Part shown: positions 41,653-50,491 of the stretch, one piece after another
Layout of the letters: every line of letters begins with the position of its first letter
How positions within the stretch are numbered: the first letter of the stretch is position 1
NCBI GenBank assembly: GCA_964533965.1
Contig: CAZHNN010000004.1
Location: 68,036 to 132,035, forward strand
Direction: 5' to 3'
DNA length: 64,000 nucleotides
Source of the DNA: RGIG3178 sp964533965
Lineage (GTDB): Bacteria > Bacillota > Clostridia > Christensenellales > QAND01
The notes under the pieces: generated by a model
Told to the model about the DNA's origin: nothing
What the model saw: only the letters and a program-made list of their open reading frames with translations
Databases searched by the model: none
Translations under genes and position numbers: made by a program

Positions 41653-44490
41653 TCACCTCTCCAGCTTTTGCTCTATTTTACCACGTGCTTCTTTTCTTCG
41701 TACAAGTGCTTTTCTGCCCTCTTCAAGGAACAATATGAGCGGCGGCCATATGCACAGGAACAGATAATCTCTGATATCCAACGGTGCCGTGTGGAAGATC
41801 GTATGGAACATGGGCAGATTGACCAGCGCCAGGATCAGTAACAGTTCAAATACGATACCAATGTTGATATGCTTATTGCTGAACAGCCCGACCTTGAAGA
41901 CGGATTGCTTTTCAGTACGACAGTTGAATACTGCGCCGACCTGGCAGAAGACGATGGCTGCCAGCGACATCGCGGTGGCCTTGAAATAGACGGGGTCCAT
42001 GGAATTGGTCAATCCCGCGAGTGGTACGGCCGGCCAGCCATTCAGGTAGTTCACGAAGAAGTATGCAATGGTGGCAAAGACTGCTTCGAGTAAACCATAC
42101 CACAAAAACGCCTTGATAAACAATTTCTTGTTCAAAAGCGGTTCGTTTTGGTTTCGCGGAGGTTTATCCATTACATCCTTTTCCGGAAGTTCGGAACCCA
42201 AGCCCAAGGCAGGCAACATATCTGTGCCCAAGTCGATGGTCAGTATTTGCATGACGGTCAGCGGCAGCGGTATCGCTCCGCGCGAAAACAGGTATAGCGC
42301 CGAAGGCACCGCTTCAGGCATATTGGAGTTGAGAATATACAGCATGAACTTGCGGATGTTGCTGTACACCGCACGGCCTTCCTCGATCGCGTGCACGATG
42401 GAGGCAAAGTTATCGTCGGTGAGGATCATATCCGCCGATTCCTTGGCGACGTCGGTACCGGCAATGCCCATTGCGACGCCGATATCTGCCTTTTTCAATG
42501 CCGGTGAATCGTTGACGCCGTCACCTGTTACAGCGACGATCTCGCCCATCTCCTGCAGCGCAGTGACAACGCGCAGCTTTTGCTCCGGCGCCACACGGGC
42601 AAAGATGATCTCGCCCTTGAGGTATTGCTTGAGCGTTTCATCCGAGAGTTTCTCCAGTTCCAAGCCGGACACCACGCGCGGGTTGGCACCCTTGACGATG
42701 CCGATACGCTTGGCAATGCTCTCGGCGGTCAGGCCGTAATCGCCTGTGATCATAATGACGCGAATTCCCGCCTTACGGCATTCGGCAACGGCCGCTGCGA
42801 CTTCGGGCCGGGGCGGGTCTGCCATCACGACAAGGCCTACAAAAACCATGTTCTGTTCGATGATCTCCGGCGTATATTCGCTCATCGCGGTTGGGATGTT
42901 ATCTTCCTTTTTAAGCAAACGGTAGGATACCGCCAAAACGCGCAAACCGTTTCTTGCATAGCCGTCGTTGGCCTCCATGATCTGCTTACGATGGTTTTGG
43001 GTTATTGGCTGAACCTCGCCATTCACGCGAATCCAATTGCATAGCTCCATGACTTCCTTGGGAGCACCCTTGATATACGCGATGCGCTGCGTGCCTTCCA
43101 TGGGTCTTTCCAATTGGTGGATGGTAGACATGCGCTTGCGGCGGGATTCAAACGGAAGCTCGCGCAGGCGGGGCATACGCTCGGTTTGCGCTTTTACGTC
43201 CAAACCTGCTTTTGCCGCAGCAACGCCAAGGCAAGCTTCTGTCGGATCGCCAAGAACCATGTACCTGGCGCTTTCTTCGCTTGGCGGTAAAATGCGCGCA
43301 TTGCTGCAAAGCGACGATGCGGTCACGAGCAAGCGCAGATCCTCATCATCTCTGATAGTTACCTTTTTGCCGTTCTGCTCCACGGTTCCTTCCGGAGAAT
43401 ATCCGACGCCGGTGACCTCGTAGATCTTGCCCGCCGTCCAAAGGTGGCTGACGGTCATCTCATTTTGCGTTAACGTACCGGTCTTATCGGTACAGATGAC
43501 GGTGGTGCAACCGAGCGTTTCAACAGAGGAAAGCTTTTTCACCAATGCGTTGCGCTTTGACATACGCTGCACCGCCATCGCGAGCGCGAGCGTCACCGTC
43601 GGCAGCAATCCTTCGGGGATGAAGGCCACGATCATACCCAGCGCGAAGATGAACGAGTCGGCAACTTTATTGTGGACGACGAACACAGCCAAGAGAAAGA
43701 ATACCACGCCAAAACTGGTTGCCATGATTGAAACTTGCTTGGTCAGTCTGTTCAATTCCCGTTGCAGCGGGCTTTCCTCTTCTTTAAGGTTCTGGGTCAG
43801 GTCAGCGATGCGGCCGAATTCGGTGTTCATGCCGATCTCTATGACCACGGCCTTGCCGGTGCCACCGGCAACGCTGGTGCCCGCAAAGATGAGGTTGGGC
43901 ATTTCTGCGCGCGTAAGATCCTCTTTGAGCACCGCGTCGGATGACTTTCGAACGGGGTTGGATTCGCCGGTAAGCGTCGATTGGTCGACCTGCAAATCGC
44001 TGGTCTCCACCAGGCGAGCATCGGCGGAGATCTTGTCACCCTCTTCGAGCAGGATGATGTCGCCTATCACGAGATTTTCGGATAAGATCTTCTGTTCTTG
44101 TCCATCGCGGATAACGCGGGAATAAGACGGCAGCATTTTCTTTAAAGCTTCCGTCGCTTTGCTTGCGCGGTGTTCCTGCCAGAAGCTGAATGTTCCGTTG
44201 ATGAAGATGACAAGCCAGATGGCAACACCAAGTTCCGGCATCTGCGCAAAGAAGGCGATGATGCCGCCTATCCAAAGCAGGATGGCCATGAGGTTGGCGA
44301 AATTAGCCAAAATCACGGACAGTATGGATTTCTTCTTGGCGGATTCAATTACGTTTTTGCCTTGAATGCCCTGCAGATCCGTAGCCTGTGCCTGCGTGAG
44401 ACCGGCAGGGCAGGAGCCCAGTGTCTCGTAGACTTTGTCGGCAGGCACCTTTTGGATGCTGTGCTTGAGGTTTGCGCCATTGTTTTCCAT
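41653..44490 (-). CDS. P-type cation ATPase, Na,K-ATPase/PMCA-like (type II)
   Basis: About 945 residues. N-terminal cation-ATPase domain ('VYETLGSCPAGLTQAQA'), actuator 'TLTGESNPV', membrane-4 'IPEGLLPTVTLAL', phosphorylation site 'CTDKTGTLTQNEM', 'KGAPKEVMELC', hinge 'VTGDGVNDSPALKKADIG', membrane-6 'TIDLGTDMLPALGLGSE' and a C-terminal cation-ATPase domain. The 'PEGLL(P/A)TVT' and 'DLGTDM(V/L)PA' forms resemble Na,K-ATPase more than SERCA (PEGLPAV, TDGLPA). ATG 44490 is preferred, behind GAGGAAGAAGGA; ATG 44544 would leave almost no untranslated leader and lacks a binding site. First gene of an operon with two RCK proteins. Transported ion unknown; Na+ or K+ linked to RCK control is an inference. 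Confidence 0.9.
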   Translation of the reverse strand: MENNGANLKHSIQKVPADKVYETLGSCPAGLTQAQATDLQGIQGKNVIESAKKKSILSVILANFANLMAILLWIGGIIAFFAQMPELGVAIWLVIFINGTFSFWQEHRASKATEALKKMLPSYSRVIRDGQEQKILSENLVIGDIILLEEGDKISADARLVETSDLQVDQSTLTGESNPVRKSSDAVLKEDLTRAEMPNLIFAGTSVAGGTGKAVVIEIGMNTEFGRIADLTQNLKEEESPLQRELNRLTKQVSIMATSFGVVFFLLAVFVVHNKVADSFIFALGMIVAFIPEGLLPTVTLALAMAVQRMSKRNALVKKLSSVETLGCTTVICTDKTGTLTQNEMTVSHLWTAGKIYEVTGVGYSPEGTVEQNGKKVTIRDDEDLRLLVTASSLCSNARILPPSEESARYMVLGDPTEACLGVAAAKAGLDVKAQTERMPRLRELPFESRRKRMSTIHQLERPMEGTQRIAYIKGAPKEVMELCNWIRVNGEVQPITQNHRKQIMEANDGYARNGLRVLAVSYRLLKKEDNIPTAMSEYTPEIIEQNMVFVGLVVMADPPRPEVAAAVAECRKAGIRVIMITGDYGLTAESIAKRIGIVKGANPRVVSGLELEKLSDETLKQYLKGEIIFARVAPEQKLRVVTALQEMGEIVAVTGDGVNDSPALKKADIGVAMGIAGTDVAKESADMILTDDNFASIVHAIEEGRAVYSNIRKFMLYILNSNMPEAVPSALYLFSRGAIPLPLTVMQILTIDLGTDMLPALGLGSELPEKDVMDKPPRNQNEPLLNKKLFIKAFLWYGLLEAVFATIAYFFVNYLNGWPAVPLAGLTNSMDPVYFKATAMSLAAIVFCQVGAVFNCRTEKQSVFKVGLFSNKHINIGIVFELLLILALVNLPMFHTIFHTAPLDIRDYLFLCIWPPLILFLEEGRKALVRRKEARGKIEQKLER

Positions 44491-44560
44491 GGCCAGAAAA
44501 TCCTTCTTCCTCGTAAGAGTAAGGTTAGTGTTAGCCTTTTTCATACGAAATTTTCATCAC

Positions 44561-44589
44561 ATTATATCGCGCAAAAATGTTACATACAA
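44561..44589 (-). promoter_or_regulatory. Promoter of the P-ATPase/TrkA operon
   Basis: On the minus strand TTGTAT (44584-44589) and TATAAT (44561-44566), 17-base spacer. Confidence 0.65.
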
Positions 44590-44715
44590 TATATTTGCAA
44601 ACCTGCATTGTAAAGTCCACATTAAGATTATCGAATTATCGCTAAATCCATAAAATCTTAACTTGACTGCAACGCCAATCAGAAATATGTTAATTGTTTC
44701 GATGAAACTTGTATT

Positions 44716-45903
44716 CTATTCCATCGATAACAGGTGATCCATAAACTGGCGGGCAGCGCGTGGCGATCGTCCGCCGCGTGAGAGCGCGAACTGTTCCGCC
44801 TGCAGATCCAGCATGACGTCATTCATAGATATGCCGTATTGCTCCTTAAGCTGGTGGACGATGCGTAAGTACTGCGCCTTATCCGGCTTGTAGAAGCCTA
44901 CACACAGCCCGAAACGCTCGGATAGGGAAGTCAATTCCGCCACGGTTTCGCTGCGGTGGATGTCGTCACCCTCTCGCTGGGAAAACAGTTCCTTGACCAG
45001 ATGCATGCGGTTGCTCGTTGCATGGATGGACACGTTGGACGCTTTATGTACCACGGAGCCCTCGAGAATGGCTTTGAGCGCGGTGAACTCATCATTTTGT
45101 TCCGCAAAGGACAAATCGTCGATGAACAGGATGAATTTGAGCGGATTGTCGATCAGATGTTCCATCAGCGCTGGGATCCGGGAAAACTGTGAAGGCAGAA
45201 CCTGAATCAGGCGAAGTCCCTGATCTTTGTATTCGTTTACAATGGCCTTGACCGTAGAGGATTTTCCCGTTCCCGCGTCCCCATAGAGCAGTGCGTTTGC
45301 TGCAGGTTTACCTTTTATCAATGCCAGTGCGTTGTCGATGACCGCTTTGCGTTCCAGCTCATATCCTTTTAAATCGGACAGGCGTGTTGTGTCTGAATGC
45401 AGAACCGGCACGATGGCGGCACCTTCCAGCCTGAACATCGTATGGTTCGCATACATGCCGTATCCCGTAGAAAAGAGATTTTCCATCCTCTGCCGGTAGG
45501 CGGATTGGAAATCGTATTTCGTGTTCGTATAGTTGGGCAAGTATCCTTCAAAGCCGATATAGGCATGCAACTCTTTGGCGCTTAGCCGTGAAAGTTCCTC
45601 AAGCAGCCGCAATTCGTGCTCCAGACACTCTTCTAGATGGGCGTCTATCGTCAGGTTATTGGCGCGCCTTTGGACGTAGACGTTTTCGTCTTCCAAAACA
45701 AGCTGAAGGATGTATCGGCCAAGATCTCCCTCGCGACGGTACAGCGCGGCAACAAGGCGGGCATAACGGGATAGCCGGTCTTGAACGGACATACTGCCGC
45801 ATAAACCGCACAGGTTAACGACAGCCTCGTCATCGAGCAGGCTGCGGAATATCACAAGAGATTGCAGGGACAAAACGATGGAGTCCAATGCGCCCAAAAC
45901 CAT
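44716..45903 (-). CDS. DUF815 family AAA ATPase
   Basis: A 395-residue protein whose C-terminal half is a P-loop ATPase: Walker A 'LYGDAGTGKSS' (207-216), Walker B 'FILFIDDLSF', sensor 'SIHATSNRMHLV' and an arginine-rich end 'SRGGRSPRAARQFMDHL'. The N-terminal 180 residues are helical and specific to DUF815. Members are widespread in Clostridia and some proteobacteria; the role is unknown. The ATG at 45903 has GGAAAG upstream. Monocistronic. Confidence 0.88.
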   Translation of the reverse strand: MVLGALDSIVLSLQSLVIFRSLLDDEAVVNLCGLCGSMSVQDRLSRYARLVAALYRREGDLGRYILQLVLEDENVYVQRRANNLTIDAHLEECLEHELRLLEELSRLSAKELHAYIGFEGYLPNYTNTKYDFQSAYRQRMENLFSTGYGMYANHTMFRLEGAAIVPVLHSDTTRLSDLKGYELERKAVIDNALALIKGKPAANALLYGDAGTGKSSTVKAIVNEYKDQGLRLIQVLPSQFSRIPALMEHLIDNPLKFILFIDDLSFAEQNDEFTALKAILEGSVVHKASNVSIHATSNRMHLVKELFSQREGDDIHRSETVAELTSLSERFGLCVGFYKPDKAQYLRIVHQLKEQYGISMNDVMLDLQAEQFALSRGGRSPRAARQFMDHLLSME

Positions 45904-46168
45904 CTTTCCTTTACGTTAATCTCGCAGAATAGCCTGAATAAACCCATTATAGAGGGAAAAAGGGCGATCGTCCACATCCGCATGTGAGCCCGCTCCCATG
46001 AATGAATAAATTCGGATCAATATGTAACCAATTAAACACATGTAAACATATTATAAGAATAAATCCATGTTCATCCCTGTCGTTAAATACCCTATTCATA
46101 GGCTTTTATGTAGTACATTACGGCATGAACGGAAACGATTTATGTCGGCTTTTAAAGGCAGGGATTTC

Positions 46169-46885
46169 ATGCAAACGCTAAAGCTAAAAAAAGCATATAT
46201 GAAAGGGGACATGGTCCGCGTGCTGCAGACCATGCTCAAGAAACTCGGATATTATGCCGCGGTAATCGATGCTCTCTTCGGTCCCGTGACGAAAGCTGCC
46301 GTCAAAGCGTTTCAAAAGGATGCCAAAATAATGGCGGACGGCAAAGCGAGCTCAAAGACATGGGAGAAGCTGTTTCAGAAAACCGGTGATAAACCCCAAA
46401 CGAAGCATTTTGATTTTGACGCCGATTTCAACCGGCCGCACCGCCCCGAGCTGGCATCCGTCTGGACGCCTTGCCCGATCAAGTACTACGCCAACGCACA
46501 GGAATTGTTCTTCCGCCTCGAAACGCTTAGGGCAGAGCTCAACCGACTGTATGCCGCAGGCCATGAGGTAGAAGTTCTTGTACGAAGCGGCTTCCGTGGA
46601 CCCAAGTACAACAAGGCCTGCGGTGGCGCCAAGGGAAGCAAGCATCTGACGGGGGAAGCGGCCGACGTTTATGCCAATAGGGTTAGCATAAGCGGTATAC
46701 AACTAACGAGGATCCCCAACTGCTATCAGATTGGGCTTGCCTGCGAAAACCTGTTTAGCACGGGAGGTTTTGGCTATGGATCCAATACCAATGTGCATGT
46801 GGATATAAGGGCAAACCGTACGCACTGGTGGTATGCCTTTAAGAATTGGATTACCTGGAAAGCCGGGCAGGGGAGTGCCGCCTAG
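46169..46885 (+). CDS. Peptidoglycan-binding M15-type peptidase (endolysin-like)
   Basis: About 238 residues: an N-terminal PG_binding_1 domain ('KGDMVRVLQTMLKKLGYYAA', 'DALFGPVTKAAVKAFQ') and a C-terminal peptidase M15 domain with zinc ligands in 'SKHLTGEAADVY' and 'NVHVDIRANRTHWWY'. Such enzymes cleave peptidoglycan cross-links. No signal peptide, as in phage endolysins that need a holin. The start is uncertain: ATG 46169 (AGGCAGGGA upstream) or ATG 46142. A holin gene follows after 45 bases, so the pair forms a phage-type lysis cassette, without other phage genes around it. Confidence 0.85.
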   Translation: MQTLKLKKAYMKGDMVRVLQTMLKKLGYYAAVIDALFGPVTKAAVKAFQKDAKIMADGKASSKTWEKLFQKTGDKPQTKHFDFDADFNRPHRPELASVWTPCPIKYYANAQELFFRLETLRAELNRLYAAGHEVEVLVRSGFRGPKYNKACGGAKGSKHLTGEAADVYANRVSISGIQLTRIPNCYQIGLACENLFSTGGFGYGSNTNVHVDIRANRTHWWYAFKNWITWKAGQGSAA

Positions 46886-46930
46886 ATCGCAGTGAGATCA
46901 TTTTAAGAATGAAGATAGGAAGGGTTATCC

Positions 46931-47218
46931 ATGGAGATTTTAAATCAGTATGTAGTGGCTATTGTAATGGCGATCTGCTTGGGCGTCGGCTATATCATCA
47001 AGAAAAGCCTTGACTTTATCCCCAACAAGTTTATCCCATTGATCATGGGCTTGCTCGGCATACTCCTCAACTGCTGGATGCAGGGATGGGTTTTAACGCC
47101 GCAAACCATGTTGCAGGGTTTGGCCAGCGGTTTGGCGTCGACCGGCGCTTTTGAGCTGGTCAGAAACCTGGCGGTTTCCGATCAGACCGGTGAAAGCAAA
47201 GATACCGGAGAGCAATAG
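46931..47218 (+). CDS. Phage holin, A118/Hol118-like
   Basis: A 95-residue protein with two to three membrane helices: 'YVVAIVMAICLGVGYIIK', 'FIPLIMGLLGILLNCWM' and a weaker 'LQGLASGLASTGAFEL'. 'IPNKFIPLIMGLLG' and the 'GLASGLASTG' end closely resemble Listeria phage A118-type holins. The C terminus is charged. GGAAGGGTT precedes the ATG. It would make the membrane lesions that release the preceding endolysin, or export it in a non-lytic setting. Confidence 0.85.
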   Translation: MEILNQYVVAIVMAICLGVGYIIKKSLDFIPNKFIPLIMGLLGILLNCWMQGWVLTPQTMLQGLASGLASTGAFELVRNLAVSDQTGESKDTGEQ

Positions 47219-47248
47219 AATAGCACAGAAGACAAAAACCGCGATGAA

Positions 47249-47273
47249 AAAGGGCATCCCAAGGGTGCCCTTT
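47249..47273 (+). terminator. Terminator of the endolysin-holin unit
   Basis: AAAGGGCA (47249-47256) pairs with TGCCCTTT (47266-47273), 31 bases after the holin stop; only a short T run. Confidence 0.7.
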
Positions 47274-47350
47274 GCGATATTCGCCCACTGCTCTTCAAGA
47301 ATTTACGGAAGTCCTATACAGCTGCGATACAATGATTTGATTCCACCACG

Positions 47351-48262
47351 CTACCGGCCAAGCCCTTTAATGTGGATGGTCTGCCCGTCGGAGGTGATGA
47401 CGATGGTGCCCAGTTCGTCTGTCCTATATATCTTGGCGTTTGCCGCGGCAAGCCTGCTCAGAACCTCTTCGGTCGGATACCCGTAGGAGTTGTCCTTTCC
47501 AACGCTGATCACGGCGATTTTGGGGGATACCACATTCAAAAAAGCTGTGGTGGTGGAAGCGACGTCGCCATGATGCCCCACCTTTAGCACATCCGCCTGT
47601 ATGTCCGCTTTGGCGGAGAGCATTTCCTTCTCCGAAATCTCACTCGCGTCACCCGTAAACAGGAATGAGGTTTTACCGTATGCCACCTTCATCACGATGG
47701 AATATGCGTTCAGGTCCTCATAGCTTGTGCTGTTGGGCGCGGCAATGCGGATCGACAGCGCGCTGTCAAGTTCGACGTTCATGCCTGCCTTCGCGTAGAC
47801 GATCGGCAGCTTTTTGCTTTGAATGGTCTTCAACAGGCTGTCATAGGTAGCCACGTTGTTGGAGGTTGCCATTTCAGGCATATAGACGGACCCGACCGCA
47901 TAGTGCTCGATGACATATCCCATGCTGCCGATGTGGCTTTGCTTCGCGTGCGTCATCATGAGGATATCGATTTTTTGGACCTTCCGGAGGGCGAGATAAT
48001 CGGCGATGGCCTTCTGGGCAAACGTGTCCCCGGCGTCGATAAGGATCGTCTTTCCGTTTGGCGTCTGGATCAGTATGCTGTCGCCCTGACCGACGTCGAT
48101 GTAGGAAATGGTAAGCAATTTGGAGCCGGGCGGAAAAGTGGCCTCGGACGTGGCGCCCGGCGATGTCGGGCTTTGAGACGGCTTGATGCTGCTACAGGAT
48201 GCCAGGGAAAAGAGGATCAGAAGAAACGCTATAGAGCGGAAAACAATCAGTCGTTTTTTCAT
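47351..48262 (-). CDS. MBL-fold lipoprotein, ComEC-hydrolase-like (copy 2), degenerate metal motif
   Basis: A 303-residue protein with a lipoprotein signal ('LLILFSLASCSS', Cys22-23 region) and a metallo-beta-lactamase domain like the C-terminal domain of ComEC: 'SYIDVGQGDSILIQTPNGKT', 'LIDAGD', 'FLFTGDAS', 'VLKVGHHGD'. The first metal motif, normally HxHxDH, reads 'HAKQSH' here, losing the second His and the Asp. Extracellular, membrane-anchored. GGGAGG precedes ATG 48262. It follows its paralogue by 62 bases on the same strand, so the two are a tandem duplication. Reaction unknown; it may be catalytically altered or a binding protein. Confidence 0.85.
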   Translation of the reverse strand: MKKRLIVFRSIAFLLILFSLASCSSIKPSQSPTSPGATSEATFPPGSKLLTISYIDVGQGDSILIQTPNGKTILIDAGDTFAQKAIADYLALRKVQKIDILMMTHAKQSHIGSMGYVIEHYAVGSVYMPEMATSNNVATYDSLLKTIQSKKLPIVYAKAGMNVELDSALSIRIAAPNSTSYEDLNAYSIVMKVAYGKTSFLFTGDASEISEKEMLSAKADIQADVLKVGHHGDVASTTTAFLNVVSPKIAVISVGKDNSYGYPTEEVLSRLAAANAKIYRTDELGTIVITSDGQTIHIKGLGR

Positions 48263-48324
48263 GACATGCCTCCCGTTAACCCGATTTACGGACTTGCTTA
48301 TAAAACCGATGCCATACCGACGCT

Positions 48325-49239
48325 CTATAAACCCATGCACTTGATATGGATGCCTTGACCATCGGAGGTGACCACGATCGTGCCCTGCTTATCGGTGCGA
48401 TAGACAGAAGCGTTCGCGGCGCCAAGCCTATCCAGCACATCCTGTGCCGGCAGGGTATCGAGGTATTCCTTGCCGACGCTGATGACGGCGATCCTCGGGG
48501 AGACCGCCTTCAAAAAGGCGGCGCTGCTAGAAGCCGTATCGCCGTGATGGCCCACCTTGAGAACATCCGCTTTGACATCGGCGCCCGCTTTGAGCATTTC
48601 GGTTTCGGAAGCCTCGGTGGCGTCTCCCGGGAATAAAAACGAGGTTTGTCCGTAGGTTATCTTGATGACGGCGGAATAGTCGTTGGTGGTCTCATAGTGG
48701 CTTCCGATCGGCGCGATCATAAAGACCTTTAGCGCATCGTCCAGCGGGATTGTAAGGCCCGCCGTTGCCGTGATGGTCTTCAACCCTTTTTTCTTAACCG
48801 CTGTATCCAGTTCTTTCATTGACTGCATCGCGTTTGTCATCTCGCATGCAGGCATGTAAAACGAACCGATCTGAAAACGCTCGATAACATTGGGCATTCC
48901 CCCAACATGGCTTTGTTTCGGGTGCGTGAGCACCAGCACGTCGATTTTTTGGATTCCTTTGCTGGTAAGGAAACTCTCCACCGTCCCGGTGGCGATCACA
49001 TCACCGGCATCAATGAGCATCGTCTTGCCGTTTGGGGTTTGGATTAAAATACAATCGCCCTGGCCTACGTCGATGTAGGAAACGGTGAGGATCTTTGCGT
49101 CGGGCGGGAACGTTGGCTCGGGCGCTGCGGAATCTTTAGGGGTACTTTGCGGCGATGTGGCGGTGCAGCCGATAAAGAGAATACAGTGGAAGAAAAACAT
49201 TGCGTTGAGCATTGCCGAAACGAAGGACCGTTTTTTCAT
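48325..49239 (-). CDS. MBL-fold lipoprotein, ComEC-hydrolase-like (copy 1), degenerate metal motif
   Basis: A 304-residue paralogue of the downstream gene: lipobox 'LFIGCTA', 'SYIDVGQGDCILIQTPNGKT', 'LFPGDATEASE', 'VLKVGHHGDTAS' and a C-terminal 'YRTDKQGTIVVTSDGQGIHI'. The metal motif again reads 'HPKQSH' in place of HxHxDH. That both copies keep the same change shows it predates the duplication and is tolerated. ATG 49239 follows AGAGGGG. Located outside the membrane. Confidence 0.85.
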   Translation of the reverse strand: MKKRSFVSAMLNAMFFFHCILFIGCTATSPQSTPKDSAAPEPTFPPDAKILTVSYIDVGQGDCILIQTPNGKTMLIDAGDVIATGTVESFLTSKGIQKIDVLVLTHPKQSHVGGMPNVIERFQIGSFYMPACEMTNAMQSMKELDTAVKKKGLKTITATAGLTIPLDDALKVFMIAPIGSHYETTNDYSAVIKITYGQTSFLFPGDATEASETEMLKAGADVKADVLKVGHHGDTASSSAAFLKAVSPRIAVISVGKEYLDTLPAQDVLDRLGAANASVYRTDKQGTIVVTSDGQGIHIKCMGL

Positions 49240-49398
49240 GACAACCCCTCTTTTCTGTGCCTGTTGATTACAGTATAGCACATTTCAAGTATGGATTTTA
49301 TCTATACCCGCCCGCCGCACGAACAGGAAAAGTGAGCTGCAAACCCTGTGAGCTTCCAAGACTAGAATAAAATCTCTGCATGATTCGATCAGAACATA

Positions 49399-49420
49399 AA
49401 AGGCTGCCGAAGCAGCCTTT
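49399..49420 (-). terminator. Terminator of the HpcH/HpaI gene
   Basis: A perfect 9-bp stem (49399-49407 with 49412-49420) with a CGAA loop; the minus-strand side runs into TTTTATG. Confidence 0.8.
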
Positions 49421-49482
49421 GGGGTCTACGGGGGCAATGCCCCCTTGATTCCATCATTAGGGCGGTGGGTGGATACGGGTCC

Positions 49483-50268
49483 TCAGCCGTTGGCAAATTC
49501 CTTGACGAGCTCGGCAAACGCCGCGATATACACGGACGTGTCGATGCGCCAGGCGAGGGCTTCAAACCCTTCGGTATAGCGCCTGTGCCCCGTCGCCTTG
49601 TCGCTGACGTAGATCATCGCAAACTTGCCGTTGTCCTTGGCGGCTTTTAAGATGCGCTGTACCGCCGCTTCGAATACGGGGTTGGTGAATTGGCCCGGCA
49701 TGCCAAGCGAGATCGAAAGGTCGTTTGGGCCCACGAACACGCCGTCGATGCCGTCTGTCGCCATCACCTCTTCGATGATGTCCAGGCATTCCTTCGTTTC
49801 GCACTGCGGGATGATCGAGGTGGCGGCGTTGCAGGTGTCAAAGTAGTGCTGCAGGTTGTCGTTGTACGGCACTTTGCCAAAATCCACGCCGCGCTCCATC
49901 GCGCAGCCGCGCTCGCCCATCGGTGTATATTTACCCCATTCTATAAGCTTTTTGATGTCGTCCATCGTTTTTACAAACGGCACCACGAGGCCCATCGCAC
50001 CCACATCGAGGTTCTTTAACACTGCTGCACGGGAGATCTCCTTAATGCGCACAAGCGGCGTCATGTTGTGCAGCTCCGCGGCGCGCACGAAATCGGCCAC
50101 GCGCTCGGTCTCAAACGGGCCGTGTTCCGTGTCGATGATGATATAGTCCAGGCCCGCGATACCAAGGCACTCCACGCCCGTCTCGCTGCCCATCTGGTAA
50201 AAGGTGCCAAAGACCTTCTTGCCCTGTGCGATCTTTTCCTTCATCGTATTCCGCATGGTGGTTCGCAT
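49483..50268 (-). CDS. HpcH/HpaI family aldolase (2-keto-3-deoxy acid aldolase type)
   Basis: A 261-residue TIM-barrel class II aldolase. 'FGTFYQMGSE', 'IIIDTEHGPFETE' with catalytic-region His, 'PLVRIKE', metal Glu in 'IIPQCETKECLD' and Asp in 'VFVGPNDLSISLG' are all present. Members cleave 4-hydroxy-2-oxo acids such as 2-keto-3-deoxy-rhamnonate to pyruvate and an aldehyde. The ATG follows GAGGAG by 9 bases. It stands alone without other sugar-acid genes, so its substrate cannot be inferred. Confidence 0.9.
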   Translation of the reverse strand: MRTTMRNTMKEKIAQGKKVFGTFYQMGSETGVECLGIAGLDYIIIDTEHGPFETERVADFVRAAELHNMTPLVRIKEISRAAVLKNLDVGAMGLVVPFVKTMDDIKKLIEWGKYTPMGERGCAMERGVDFGKVPYNDNLQHYFDTCNAATSIIPQCETKECLDIIEEVMATDGIDGVFVGPNDLSISLGMPGQFTNPVFEAAVQRILKAAKDNGKFAMIYVSDKATGHRRYTEGFEALAWRIDTSVYIAAFAELVKEFANG

Positions 50269-50491
50269 GTATAATCACTCCTCAAATGGATTGTAACGTG
50301 AAGGAATGGGGTTGTCAAAGTTTCCGATTGCAGTAAGATTAATATAGTTTTTGTTTTTTATCGGTTACTGACATTGAAAAGGGCGGCTAGTGAAAAACAT
50401 GAGCCTGAAACTGCAGTGATCCGTCCCGTACAAAAGGCAAAGGGGTAAAACGAATTTTCTGGTGAGTGATATGGGAGAAAGGAGTATCCAA

